Shown: piece after piece, positions 32,610-40,997 of the stretch
Layout of the letters: each line of letters opens with the position of its first letter
How positions within the stretch are numbered: the first letter of the stretch is position 1
Source: Nocardiopsis sp. YSL2
Lineage (GTDB): Bacteria > Actinomycetota > Actinomycetes > Streptosporangiales > Streptosporangiaceae
DNA: 64,000 nt
Direction: 5' to 3'
Assembly: GCF_030555055.1 (NCBI RefSeq)
Contig: NZ_JAMOAO010000001.1
Span: 1,922,001-1,986,000, forward strand
Translations under genes and position numbers: made by a program
Notes under the pieces: generated by a model
The model's database searches: none
What the model saw: only the letters and a program-made list of their open reading frames with translations
Told to the model about the DNA's origin: nothing

Positions 32610-33797
32610 CTAGGGGAACGACGTCTGGAGCCACTTCCGGACGTCCTCCGGTGAGCTGAAACCGCGCTCCTGCAGCAGGTCAGCGATATCTTTGCCGCAC
32701 ATCAGGACGACGGGATGGCGATCATCGCGAACTTCGCTGTAGGCCTGGGCATTGAAGTAGGAGGTGGTGACGAAGACTCCGAACTGGCGGTTGCGGATCC
32801 GTGAGATCAGCCGGGCTACATCACGTACACCCACAGAGGTTCTCTCGCCGTAGCACTTGGCCTCCAGCGCGAATTCGACGGCTACGGGGTCAGCGTCAGG
32901 GCCGAGGACGTACTCGCCGATGGCGTCGCGCCCACCGTCACGGTATGGCTGCGTGACTTCGCAGCGGCCGGTCGCTGGGGCCTGCATTCTCCATAGAGCA
33001 ACGGCACACTCCTCGAAGTCGTGCCAGCGGCCCTTGTAATACTCGGTGATTTCCGTGATGAGTGCTTGGCCGTTCGGAGCGGGGGTCTGCTCGTTTTTGC
33101 TGCGCGTGTTCGTCGTAGTCGGCGCCGTCAGTGCAATGTACTGGCGGTCCTTGACCCAGGCCAACCATACTTCCGGGGCATTCGGACCAGTCGTCAGCCC
33201 CTCGGACAGCTCATTGATCCATGCCCGAGTGACGATAGCGGTGTCGAGAACAGTGAAGGCTGCACGGTAGTTCTGGAAGCGCTGGCCGCGTGTGCTCCGC
33301 CACAGCGCAACGAGTTCATCCTCTGGAGCCAGGGCCTCGGCCCCTGGCGCAAGAAGGCCTCGAAATCGGACGTCGCGCCCTCTTCCGGTCTTCTGGAACA
33401 GCAGGAAGGGAGGAACCCGGGATCGGTCCTCGTCCGTCCCCAGAGCTGCAGAGAACGTATCGCGGAGCAGGCGGTTCCCACCGCGCTGAGTGTCGTGCAA
33501 GTCGTGCCCGGGACGGCGGTTGTCGCCGTAGTACATAAACCGACCTGTCTGCACGTCGAGGCGGTCGGGCCAGTCAGGCTCTTGGCCTGAGCTGTACAGC
33601 ACAGCCAGCTTGACGGTCTGCTTCCAGGGGGAGCCCACCGTCCGAAAGCCACCCTGGTTGCCTACCTTGGCGACGATGCGGGCGATCGGGTCATCGCCGC
33701 TGTGACCTGCTGTTCCACCTTGGTATACGGCATCCAGGTGAAGGTCGCTCTCCGTGAGCCCAGAGAAGGGGAATGTGCGCGTACTACTGGCTGCCAT
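32610..33797 (-). CDS. AspBHI/Mrr-type restriction endonuclease, probably modification-dependent
   Basis: About 395 residues. The N-terminal domain (FPFSGLTESDLHLDAVYQGG onward) resembles the AspBHI-type recognition domain, which reads 5-methylcytosine. The C-terminal domain is Mrr-like PD-(D/E)xK: DGGRDAIGEYVLG, then FALEAKCYG (E-x-K) and RIRNRQFGVFVTTSYFN. It should cut DNA carrying methylated cytosine. That it sits beside a C5 methylase is notable, since the two must not share a site. No good ribosome site; ATG 33797 or 33821. Confidence 0.83.
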   Translation of the reverse strand: MAASSTRTFPFSGLTESDLHLDAVYQGGTAGHSGDDPIARIVAKVGNQGGFRTVGSPWKQTVKLAVLYSSGQEPDWPDRLDVQTGRFMYYGDNRRPGHDLHDTQRGGNRLLRDTFSAALGTDEDRSRVPPFLLFQKTGRGRDVRFRGLLAPGAEALAPEDELVALWRSTRGQRFQNYRAAFTVLDTAIVTRAWINELSEGLTTGPNAPEVWLAWVKDRQYIALTAPTTTNTRSKNEQTPAPNGQALITEITEYYKGRWHDFEECAVALWRMQAPATGRCEVTQPYRDGGRDAIGEYVLGPDADPVAVEFALEAKCYGERTSVGVRDVARLISRIRNRQFGVFVTTSYFNAQAYSEVRDDRHPVVLMCGKDIADLLQERGFSSPEDVRKWLQTSFP

Positions 33798-34137
33798 GTC
33801 GCGTACTCTATCGCCGCACACCGGCGATTTACGAGCTTATGTCTTGATTTTCTGGCATATACGGGTATCCAATGCTCCCGTTATAGGTCCTGACCAGGCT
33901 TGACGAGCGCCGGGGCAGGGTGTGGACGTCCTGGCATGGGTGGTGGCTACTGGCCATGGCGGCACGCGTTCACGGCTGTACGTCGACTCGTGGACGCCCG
34001 CACAGATTCCGAGAAGCCCCCAGGTCAGACCGCGAAAATTCCATGACGGGAATATTCACCTCATACCTGGACTCGGGCATGCACCACACGTAGATTACGA
34101 GGCGCAACCACATACAACGGAGGTACGACCGTGGGGC
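33798..34137. other. AT-richer divergent spacer
   Basis: No convincing gene. An imperfect inverted repeat, GAAAATTCC (34034-34042) with GGGAATATTC (34048-34057), lies about 80 bp before the small gene at 34138, and GGAGG at 34120 is set too far from its ATG to be ideal. Confidence 0.45.
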
Positions 34138-34287
34138 ATGGTCCAGATCGCCGGAGACTGCAAAGGCGACGACTGCCCCAAGGTGTTCACCACCAGCAGG
34201 GGCTCGATTGTGGTGCAAGCCGATCAGGTGACCAGCGTGACCACCGCTAGTGGAGAAGCCGCCGTGGAGATCCCTCGGAACGTCTGA
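34138..34287 (+). CDS. Small acidic protein paired with DUF6879
   Basis: 49 residues (MVQIAGDCKGDDCPKVFTTS, then RGSIVVQADQVTSV). Two Cys flank an acidic turn. Short proteins of this pattern precede DUF6879 genes in many actinomycetes; the function is not known. The stop is 13 bp before the next gene's GTG, so they are cotranscribed. Confidence 0.75.
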   Translation: MVQIAGDCKGDDCPKVFTTSRGSIVVQADQVTSVTTASGEAAVEIPRNV

Positions 34288-34300
34288 GAGGAGGCCGTGC

Positions 34301-34834
34301 GTGCGCTTGGAAGGTGGCGCCTGGCGCGAGTTCTTCGACGCCTTCGAGGACTACGCGTTCCGCCTGGAGACACTGCCGGTCTACGGTGTCGCCTCCGAGG
34401 ACGAGGAGTTCGAACGCTTCCTGGCCGGCGAACCGCGTCCGGACGAGGAACTTGCGGACTCAGCCTGGCTCCACCGTGTACGCGGGTTCACTGACTCAGG
34501 ACGCCGGGTCCAGCGCGTTCACGTGGTCACTCCGCCACTGTCGGACTATCTGCGCTACGAGATGGAGTGGGGGTATGACTTCAACATCGTGGCGGGTGAG
34601 GACGTGCGGATTGTCGAGACCGACGCCCCAACCGAACTGCCCTTCGCAGCGCACGAGGACTTCTGGCTCTTCGATGACACGCACGTCGTTCTCATGCGCT
34701 ACGAGTCAGATGGTACCCAGATCGACCGGCTCCTCCTGGAGGACGCAGACGTCGCCGACTACGTCGCGCGCAAGAACACAGCCCTGCGGATAGGGACTCC
34801 CTACGAGCAGTACAGGGCGCGGCTGAACACGTAA
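34301..34834 (+). CDS. DUF6879 family protein
   Basis: 177 residues, acidic and aromatic-rich. The conserved order is visible: WREFFDAFEDYAFRLETLPVY, RRVQRVHVVTPPLSDYLRYE, and FWLFDDTHVVLMRYESDG. GTG 34301 is preceded by AGAGGAGG at 6 bases. The family has no known activity; it is often found with DUF397/DUF5753-XRE regulators, which occur 5 kb downstream here. Confidence 0.85.
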   Translation: MRLEGGAWREFFDAFEDYAFRLETLPVYGVASEDEEFERFLAGEPRPDEELADSAWLHRVRGFTDSGRRVQRVHVVTPPLSDYLRYEMEWGYDFNIVAGEDVRIVETDAPTELPFAAHEDFWLFDDTHVVLMRYESDGTQIDRLLLEDADVADYVARKNTALRIGTPYEQYRARLNT

Positions 34835-34983
34835 TGCTGGAACCAGAGATCTCGGCGGGCGCCGCGGGGATTTGTCCACAACGCTTCGTCACCTCCGCGA
34901 TCGAGGCCACCTCGTGGAGCTCGCACTCGGCCAGCTCTGCCGGGTCTAGAAAGCCTCGGTCCAACCGCTCCGCGTCCTCGCGG

Positions 34984-35652
34984 TCAGCTCTGGATCAGGC
35001 GGCTGTCGAACTCTGCGGCTACGAGGGAGTCGTAGGCGTCACGTACCGCCGAGGGGACGTCCTGGTCGATGGCGAACCCTCGCTTGGGATACTCCATCAC
35101 CCGCTGGAGGTCGCCGACCATCATGTCGATGACCAGCCCGGCGTCCCCGTTCTCCTTGACATAGTCGCCGAGGCTCAGCGATGCGGAGGCACACAACGGC
35201 TCCACATCGGGCCACAACTTCCGGGTGGTCGCGAAGGCGCGCCGTTCCATGTAGGACATACAAACCAGGAGCACCGTGGTGGGGACGATGCCGTTCTCCG
35301 CCAGGAGGCTGCGCGAGAAGGTGATGTTCTGGCCGGTGTTCGACGCCTGCGGCTCCACGAGGATCACGGAATCGGGGACGCCGAGTTCCAGGGCACGCTC
35401 ACGAAAGTGCACGGCCTCCCCTCGTGGGAATACCTGAGCGGTCGAGGGGCTGTTGCCTCCGGTGAACACCAGAGCCGGGAAGAGCCCGGCGTGGTACAGC
35501 TCGGCGGTGTACATCGCAACACCGATGTCGTTGCAGCCCAAGGCGATCGCCACGTCGCGCGGTCGCGCCTTGTGGTGCATGCGGTGGTACTCCCAGATCA
35601 GCTCCGCGTGCCGCCACTGTTCCTGGGTGATGGTACGTGCGTCGTCTACCAT
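34984..35652 (-). CDS. YdcF/DUF218 family protein
   Basis: 222 residues. The DUF218 core is visible: DVAIALGCNDIGVAMYTAEL, YHAGLFPALVFTGGNS, VPDSVILVEPQASNTGQNITFSR, and VLLVCMSYMERRAFATTRK. YdcF binds S-adenosylmethionine and related proteins act in envelope or vancomycin-related traits. There is no membrane segment, so it is cytoplasmic. ATG 35652 follows GAGGAGG and overlaps the stop of the preceding small gene. Last gene of the radical SAM operon. Confidence 0.85.
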   Translation of the reverse strand: MVDDARTITQEQWRHAELIWEYHRMHHKARPRDVAIALGCNDIGVAMYTAELYHAGLFPALVFTGGNSPSTAQVFPRGEAVHFRERALELGVPDSVILVEPQASNTGQNITFSRSLLAENGIVPTTVLLVCMSYMERRAFATTRKLWPDVEPLCASASLSLGDYVKENGDAGLVIDMMVGDLQRVMEYPKRGFAIDQDVPSAVRDAYDSLVAAEFDSRLIQS

Positions 35653-35843
35653 GCATTCCTCCTCAGGCCATGGGACCAGGTCTCCTGCTCGGACTTATTG
35701 CCCCAGTCACCCAGCTCGGCCAGGTCCTCGAACTCCCAGATCGCGGGCTGGATGGCATACATGGCGTGGCCGTACTCGCCGAGCTTGCTCAGCGCAGACC
35801 GTCCGTGCTGCGGTGCACTCCTACGCGTAGTGCTCAAGTGCAC
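35646..35843 (-). CDS. Small hypothetical protein coupled to YdcF
   Basis: Up to 65 residues, start uncertain (GTG 35843, or ATG giving MYAIQPAIWEFEDLAELGDW). Not recognised. The stretch SALSKLGEYGHAMYAIQPA looks like a real amphipathic helix. Its stop overlaps the YdcF ATG by 7 bases, typical of coupled genes. Confidence 0.5.
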   Translation of the reverse strand: MHLSTTRRSAPQHGRSALSKLGEYGHAMYAIQPAIWEFEDLAELGDWGNKSEQETWSHGLRRNAW

Positions 35844-35855
35844 CGCAGCCTGGAG

Positions 35856-36398
35856 TCACGCAGCGCCGAAGCGCAGGTCGGCGATAGTGGACAGGTCGAT
35901 GCCGTAGCGGTGGTAGACCTTCGTCGTGTTCTCTCCCGTCAGGTCCGCCCGGTCGTACCCGAGCAGGGCCGCGACGCGCACCACCTCAGCGTGACTGTCG
36001 GCCTCGATTTCCAGGTAGGCGGGGATACGCGGCCAGGAGTCGATCTCCAACTGCGCTCCGTCCAGAGTGAAGCTGTGCCTGCGGTTCTCCTGATAGGCCT
36101 TGGGTGCGTACCCCAGCTTGCCCAGCAGGGCGTTGGCGGTCTCGAAGTCGCCGACTTCGGTCTCGGTCTCGCGGGTGCCGCCAATGGCGTCGGAGTCGAT
36201 CTCCTTGACCGTGAGCGTGACCTGACGACCGGTGTCACGGAGGCGCAGCCAACGGGAGACGTCTCCGGGTTCGATGTCGTACACGTAGCGGCGCTGGAGC
36301 ACCTCCCCCAGGTCCGCACCGCCCTTGTCCAGAATGCGCCGGGCCACCTGGTCGACGTCGATATCCAGGACCTTGGCTTCGTACTCGATCGCGCTCAT
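35856..36398 (-). CDS. CYTH-domain protein (class IV adenylate cyclase/triphosphatase-like)
   Basis: 180 residues forming one CYTH triphosphate tunnel. Seen: N-terminal EYEAKVLDID (the ExExK signature, here E-Y-E-A-K), WLRLRDTGRQVTLTVKE, basic YQENRRHSF, LEIDSWPRIPAYLEIEA, and KVYHRYGIDL. Members make cAMP from ATP or hydrolyse inorganic or thiamine triphosphate. It overlaps the radical SAM gene by 4 bp. The link to radical SAM and YdcF suggests a triphosphate substrate in a shared pathway; inferred. Confidence 0.88.
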   Translation of the reverse strand: MSAIEYEAKVLDIDVDQVARRILDKGGADLGEVLQRRYVYDIEPGDVSRWLRLRDTGRQVTLTVKEIDSDAIGGTRETETEVGDFETANALLGKLGYAPKAYQENRRHSFTLDGAQLEIDSWPRIPAYLEIEADSHAEVVRVAALLGYDRADLTGENTTKVYHRYGIDLSTIADLRFGAA

Positions 36399-37543
36399 GG
36401 CGTCGGATTTCCTTCCGTACTGTGAGTCGTGGTGGGGGAAGAAGCGGAGACGTGGTGGGCGGCTTCCAGCCTGCCACGATCGGCCTGGCGGAAGCGGAGG
36501 ATTTCAGCCCTGACAGGGCTTCGGAGGAAGTCTTCGATCGGCTGACACAGGTCCATGCGCTGCAGGCACACACCCACCAGGTAGCGTCCGTGACGGTCTC
36601 GATACAGACGAAGGCCGTAGAAGCCTTCCTGACAGTCGACGTCGTTGTTAAAACGGCACCCCCGGCAGGTGGTGGGCAGCCGTACGGGACGAATCCACTT
36701 CACCTGGATACGGCGTCGTCCGCCGTCGATCCGGTAGGAAGTCCGAGCACCGGAGGCCCCCGCCGTCAGGTGGCGAGCCTCTTCGACGGCACCACGCTGG
36801 GCCAGCACCTGATGGATGGCATCGACGGACGCTTGGCCGTGATCGAGTGAATTGAGCAGACGAACGGACAGTTCAGGGGCGTAGTTGTCCAGAAGCCGGT
36901 GGACGCGGTCGATGTGGGTGTGGTCGAGAAGGACGATGTTAGCGCTGGGTCGGACCCCATGGTCGATACATGCCTGGATGGAGGCGTGCAGGGCCTCGAT
37001 CTTGGCCGTGGCCTTGGCTGGGTCGCGGAAGCGGTCGTGTTGAACCTGGGCGAGTTCCTCGGGCGTCGTGCCAAAGATGGAGAAGTTGACGCGGTCGAGC
37101 CCCGAGTCGGCGCAGGCGGGGATCTGTCGAGCGCCGTTCTCACCGTTGGAGGTCATGCACACCCGGTAGCCACGAGCTACTGCGAGTCCGATCAGCTCGG
37201 GCAGGCGCGGGTGAAGTGTGGGTTCGCCGCCGGTGAGGTGTAGTTCGGTAAAGCCCATGCTCTCGCGCAAGCGATCTAAGGCATGGGAGAAGTTTTCGTC
37301 GGGCGGGATGGTACTCGGTAGGAAGCTAGATCCGTTGGTTGCAGCGTAGATGGACATCCGCCCAGAGCTTCCGGCAGTCAGGAAGGAGCCGGGCCCCCGG
37401 TGGCGGTTGTCGACCACAACGGGTGTGCCTTCGTTGTGGCAGAAGGTGCAGGTCATTCCGCAGGCATCAAGGATTTTGACACGCAACGTCGTGTCCGTAG
37501 AGATGTGCGTCGGCAGTGGATTGGCGGCTGGGGAGGCGTCCAT
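36395..37543 (-). CDS. Radical SAM enzyme, MoaA-like
   Basis: 382 residues. The cluster motif C-x3-C-x2-C is Cys28, Cys32, Cys35 (ACGMTCTFCHNEG). TGGEPTLHPRLPELI binds SAM, and the barrel continues through MTSNGENGAR. A second Cys set near the end (TTCRGCRFNNDVDCQEG, then VGVCLQ) could hold an auxiliary Fe-S cluster, as in MoaA and SPASM proteins. No peptide precursor is obvious, though the small protein at 35646 is a candidate. First gene of the minus-strand operon; the XRE-TPR regulator diverges from it. The reaction is unknown. Confidence 0.9.
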   Translation of the reverse strand: MDASPAANPLPTHISTDTTLRVKILDACGMTCTFCHNEGTPVVVDNRHRGPGSFLTAGSSGRMSIYAATNGSSFLPSTIPPDENFSHALDRLRESMGFTELHLTGGEPTLHPRLPELIGLAVARGYRVCMTSNGENGARQIPACADSGLDRVNFSIFGTTPEELAQVQHDRFRDPAKATAKIEALHASIQACIDHGVRPSANIVLLDHTHIDRVHRLLDNYAPELSVRLLNSLDHGQASVDAIHQVLAQRGAVEEARHLTAGASGARTSYRIDGGRRRIQVKWIRPVRLPTTCRGCRFNNDVDCQEGFYGLRLYRDRHGRYLVGVCLQRMDLCQPIEDFLRSPVRAEILRFRQADRGRLEAAHHVSASSPTTTHSTEGNPTP

Positions 37544-37612
37544 GGGTGGTCTCCTGCGACAGCGCTCTCGGTGGAGCGGGAGGGTGTGTCACAGATGACG
37601 ATCCCGTTGCGG

Positions 37613-37655
37613 ATGGGACCTATCCCATCCCTAGTGGATATCCCCCTTGGGGATA
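37613..37655. promoter_or_regulatory. Two palindromes between the radical SAM and XRE-TPR genes
   Basis: ATGGGA-CCTA-TCCCAT (37613-37628) and TATCCCC-CTT-GGGGATA (37639-37655) are perfect palindromes sharing the TATCCC core, 10 bp apart in a 158-bp divergent spacer. They are likely operators for the XRE-TPR protein. Confidence 0.65.
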
Positions 37656-37701
37656 ATCGATGCCGTGCCCTCCTCAACCGAAGATGGAATGAAAGGAAGC
37701 C

Positions 37702-38976
37702 ATGCCTGCCCATTCCTGGGAGACACTCCATATTCCGGCCTGGGCGTGGGATCGGCAGGAAGCACAACGGCTCTTACGAGAGCGTGACATCGCTGGTCTG
37801 CTGCGTCTGGCCCAGACCCATGGCGCGAGCCAGACCCGGATCGCCTCGGCGACCGGCATCGCCCAGGGACGTGTGAGCGAAATCTTGAGCGGACGGCGAA
37901 CAGTCAGTTCGCTGCAGCTGATCGAGCGGATCGCTGATGGGCTCGGCATCCCCGACCGCTCCCGAGTCCTGCTCGGCCTGGCTCCCCAGAACGCCCCTGC
38001 AGAGACGAGACCGTCCACGTCCGGCAGCAATGCCTCCGACACTGCGCTCTCAGGGGCATCGACCCTCACAGGTCACGTGGGTGAACGTCTGGAGCTGGCG
38101 TCCATCGATCAGGCGCTTGTTAGTCTCTTCGAGGCGCAGACGCAGAATCTACGGTTGATCGACCGCAAGCTGGGAGCCCACTACCTTCTGGCCCAGAGTC
38201 AGGCCCATGTCGAGCAGATGCACCAGCTTCTGCGCCACTCGATCCCCGGACCCGCTCGGCGAAGCCTGGCCCGGGCCCTGGCCGAAGCCGCGTCCTTGAC
38301 CGGATGGCAGGCACTCGACGGTGGACGTGTGACGACCTCCTGGCGCTACTACGAGCTCGCCAAAGCCGCTGCGCGTGAGAGCGAGGATCGGGTGGTTCTG
38401 GCTCATGTGAGCGCCGAACAGGCTTACGTGCTCTTGGACAGCGGTCAGGAAGAGGCAGCGCTCGCAACCCTCAGAGCAGCACACGATGATGGAGGAAGGG
38501 TACTGCCGCCATTGCTGCGCTCGTGGTTGTGGGCAGCCGAAGGAGAGGTGCGAGCGTCTCTCGGCCAGGAGCTGCAGTGCCAGAGGGCCTTGGGGCACGC
38601 CTTCGACGTTCTACCGCAGGAACCGAACGACCCCTCGCTACCGTTCCTCATGTTGAGCGACACGCATCTCCTCCGTTGGCGAGGCCACTGTCTGACGCAG
38701 CTCGGGCACCGTGAAGCCATCGAGGACCTGACCCAGGCTCTCGATGGCATCGTCCCCTTCGGACTCGGACGCGCCGAGGCCGGGCTGCGCACCGATCTGG
38801 CCGTTGCCTACTCCGCCCATGGTGACCTCACGCAAGCCCGCCGCCAAGCGCAGCGTGCCACTGAGCTCTCTGAGCGGTCCGGTTCCGTCCGTCAACGCGC
38901 CCGTTTGGCACGACTCCTGGAGCCTCAGTCTCTGTCAGGAGGCGAGGATGTGGAGCAGGGCGACGAGGGTACCTGA
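37702..38976 (+). CDS. XRE regulator with TPR-like sensor domain
   Basis: 424 residues. The helix-turn-helix is GASQTRIASATGIAQGRVSE plus ILSGRR (about 45-75). A long alpha-helical repeat region follows from about 125 (QALVSLFEAQTQNLRLIDRK onward; VLLDSGQEEAALATLRAAH; VAYSAHGDLTQARRQAQRA), resembling TPR sensors of actinomycete regulators. It should control the divergent radical SAM operon through the palindromes at 37613-37655. ATG 37702 follows AAAGGAAG. Its last 42 bp overlap the Nudix gene tail to tail. Confidence 0.88.
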   Translation: MPAHSWETLHIPAWAWDRQEAQRLLRERDIAGLLRLAQTHGASQTRIASATGIAQGRVSEILSGRRTVSSLQLIERIADGLGIPDRSRVLLGLAPQNAPAETRPSTSGSNASDTALSGASTLTGHVGERLELASIDQALVSLFEAQTQNLRLIDRKLGAHYLLAQSQAHVEQMHQLLRHSIPGPARRSLARALAEAASLTGWQALDGGRVTTSWRYYELAKAAARESEDRVVLAHVSAEQAYVLLDSGQEEAALATLRAAHDDGGRVLPPLLRSWLWAAEGEVRASLGQELQCQRALGHAFDVLPQEPNDPSLPFLMLSDTHLLRWRGHCLTQLGHREAIEDLTQALDGIVPFGLGRAEAGLRTDLAVAYSAHGDLTQARRQAQRATELSERSGSVRQRARLARLLEPQSLSGGEDVEQGDEGT

Positions 38977-39480
38977 ACTCTGCACACGCCCCTCGGCTAC
39001 CAGGGCGCGGACCTTGGACAGGGGCACCCATTCGTAGACGCCCTCGTCGAACTCGGTCGGATCCGCGACCAGCTCGGCACCACGACCAACGAAGACGTGG
39101 TGGGGGCTGCGGACCGTACCGATCATCGGCTCGAATGTGGCCACGTGCTCCACCGAGCCGACCCGGTGACCAGTCTCCTCCAGTGCTTCGCGGAAAGCGG
39201 TCTGCTCCGGCGTCTCCGCAGGGTCAAGGAGCCCTCCGGGCAATTCCCATCCCCACACATCGGGCACGAACCGGTGCCGGTAACTCATCAGGACATGTTC
39301 TTCGGCACGGTCCAGGATCGCGATCACCGCTGCTGAGGGCAGGGTGACGGCGTGGTGCTCGAACCTGCGGCCGGAGGGGGTGGTGATGTCGGCCTTGCTC
39401 AGCCGCACCCACGGGTCGTCGTACAGGGTGCGCTCGCCGTGCACCACCCAGCGGCCCTGGCTCTCCTCGGTTCGATCCAT
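38935..39480 (-). CDS. Nudix hydrolase
   Basis: 181 residues. The Nudix box is complete: GGLLDPAETPEQTAFREALE followed by ETG. The flanking SYRHRFVPDVWGWELPGG resembles ADP-ribose pyrophosphatases. It hydrolyses a nucleoside diphosphate linked to another group; the actual substrate is unknown. Convergent with the XRE-TPR gene, so not in its operon, but Nudix genes in such a neighbourhood suggest a nucleotide-related pathway. Confidence 0.9.
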   Translation of the reverse strand: MDRTEESQGRWVVHGERTLYDDPWVRLSKADITTPSGRRFEHHAVTLPSAAVIAILDRAEEHVLMSYRHRFVPDVWGWELPGGLLDPAETPEQTAFREALEETGHRVGSVEHVATFEPMIGTVRSPHHVFVGRGAELVADPTEFDEGVYEWVPLSKVRALVAEGRVQSSGTLVALLHILAS

Positions 39481-39537
39481 GTCCCGAAACTACCGCGACG
39501 CACGCATGGCGAAATCGCGCGGCCACCCAGTACGCAG

Positions 39538-39888
39538 TCAGCTGACGAGCGTGCCGCGAGGGTGGCCGCTGCGGAGCTCGCCGGCTTCGACGGCGAGCTT
39601 GAAGGCTTCCCACTCGGCTCTGGTGTAGGTCAGGGTGGGGGAGCCCGGTCTGGTGGTGTCGGTGAGCGTGAATCCGCCGCCGGGGAGGAACTCGGCGCGC
39701 AAACGGCCGAAGTCAGTGCCACCCATGGCGATCTGGTCCAGAAAGTGGTCCCAGTCGGAGTTGGGAACGGTGAGGGTGGGGCCGTCGGGTTTCTTGGTGT
39801 CGCCGATCTCGGTCACGCCCGCGCGCGGAACCCGTACCTGGACACAAGTCGCTCCCGTGCTGCTGTAGCTCGACTTCGTCCATCTCAT
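39538..39888 (-). CDS. DUF397 protein with two DUF397-like halves
   Basis: 116 residues. The first half is classical DUF397: WTKSSYSSTGATCVQVRV, then VTEIGDTKKPDGPTLTVPNS with DWDHF. The second half (GGFTLTDTTRPGSPTLTYTR, then AEWEAFKLAV) repeats the pattern, so this is a tandem form about twice usual length. DUF397 proteins act with DUF5753-XRE regulators (BldB/WhiJ-type pairs). It overlaps that regulator by 4 bp. Confidence 0.88.
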   Translation of the reverse strand: MRWTKSSYSSTGATCVQVRVPRAGVTEIGDTKKPDGPTLTVPNSDWDHFLDQIAMGGTDFGRLRAEFLPGGGFTLTDTTRPGSPTLTYTRAEWEAFKLAVEAGELRSGHPRGTLVS

Positions 39889-40751
39889 TCCGATTCCTCC
39901 AGAATCGCCGCGATCACTGCGGCCGACTGTACCGGCGACAGGGCGGAGGACTGGATCTGGTCGTAGGTCGCCTTGTACACCGCCAGGTCGGTGACGCCTT
40001 CCACGTAGGTATTCATGCCACGGCTGTCGATATAGACCACGGGCGGCAGGTGGTTTCCGGCGTCGAGGATGGCGAAGGCCCCGTCCAGCCCGGCGTGCGC
40101 GCCAGCTGAGTCCGGGATGACCTGGATGTTGATGTTGGGCTTTTGACCCATGGTGAGCAGATGGCGGAGCTGACCGTCCCGGGTCTGCTTGCCTCCGATG
40201 ACGCGGCGGAGCGCGTACTCCTCCACTATCGACCACAGCTGAAGCGGCTCCACTTCCCGATACAGGGTGCGCTGCCGCTCCCTGCGGAGCTCCACCAGGT
40301 ACTCCACTTGGTCAGGCAGGAGCAGGGGGTTCGCCGAGATCAGCGCACGCGCGTACTCGGGCGTCTGCAGGAGTCCGGGGATCAGATACGGGTGCCAGTC
40401 CTTGATGCCTATCGCGATCTCTTCGAGTCCCAGGTACCGCTCGAAATTCTTGCCCGGAAGCTCCTGCTCGGAAGTGTTGGTGCGGTTGCGACGGGGCCGG
40501 CGGGACTGCGCTCCGAGTTCGAGCAGCGTAGGACGGACGTCTTCGCTGACCTTGAGTACCTCGAAGAAGAGGTGCAGGTCGGCCTTGGTGATCGGCGCCT
40601 GGCCCCGCTCGATCTTCGAGAGCTTGGCGGCGCCGAATCCCATCTCCTTGGCGACCTCGGCACCGCTCATCCCGGCTTCGCTGCGGAGCTGTTGCAGGGC
40701 CTTGCCAAGCAGAAGGCGGCTGGCGATCGGGCCGTGCTGCTCCTGAGGCAT
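39885..40751 (-). CDS. XRE regulator with DUF5753 domain (WhiJ-like)
   Basis: 288 residues. Helix-turn-helix GMSGAEVAKEMGFGAAKLSK followed by IERGQ, then DUF5753: YLIPGLLQTPEYARALI, RRERQRTLYR, HAGLDGAFAILD and VYIDSRGMNTYVE. In streptomycetes such proteins, with DUF397 partners, control development or antibiotic production. Start ATG 40751. Likely operators lie just upstream at 40836-40868. Confidence 0.9.
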   Translation of the reverse strand: MPQEQHGPIASRLLLGKALQQLRSEAGMSGAEVAKEMGFGAAKLSKIERGQAPITKADLHLFFEVLKVSEDVRPTLLELGAQSRRPRRNRTNTSEQELPGKNFERYLGLEEIAIGIKDWHPYLIPGLLQTPEYARALISANPLLLPDQVEYLVELRRERQRTLYREVEPLQLWSIVEEYALRRVIGGKQTRDGQLRHLLTMGQKPNINIQVIPDSAGAHAGLDGAFAILDAGNHLPPVVYIDSRGMNTYVEGVTDLAVYKATYDQIQSSALSPVQSAAVIAAILEESE

Positions 40752-40835
40752 GGGTGCTCTCCCTCGGCATCGGTTGGTCATGCCCAGTATCCCGGCTGAC
40801 AGATCTCCTGGACACCATCCCCCAGAGATCTATAA

Positions 40836-40868
40836 GAAATTTCCAAGAAGTAGTTGCCAAGAAATTTC
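40836..40868. promoter_or_regulatory. Paired GAAATTTC palindromes
   Basis: GAAATTTC occurs at 40836-40843 and 40861-40868, each within a repeated AAGAAATTTCC, 25 bp apart and unusually AT-rich. They lie in the divergent spacer between the DUF5753-XRE gene and the HATPase gene. A near-perfect inverted repeat of AGATCTC...GAGATCT spans about 40801-40831. Likely operators of the XRE protein. Confidence 0.6.
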
Positions 40869-40997
40869 CTGCAGTGCATGATCGATGACATGCGGAGCGT
40901 GTTCGCAGAAACACGATGAGTACATCGGACTGTGTGTGGGCCTTGAGTGGTCATGGCACGCCTTGTCAGAACCCCTGTTGGTGGAGGAGACCCAGCG

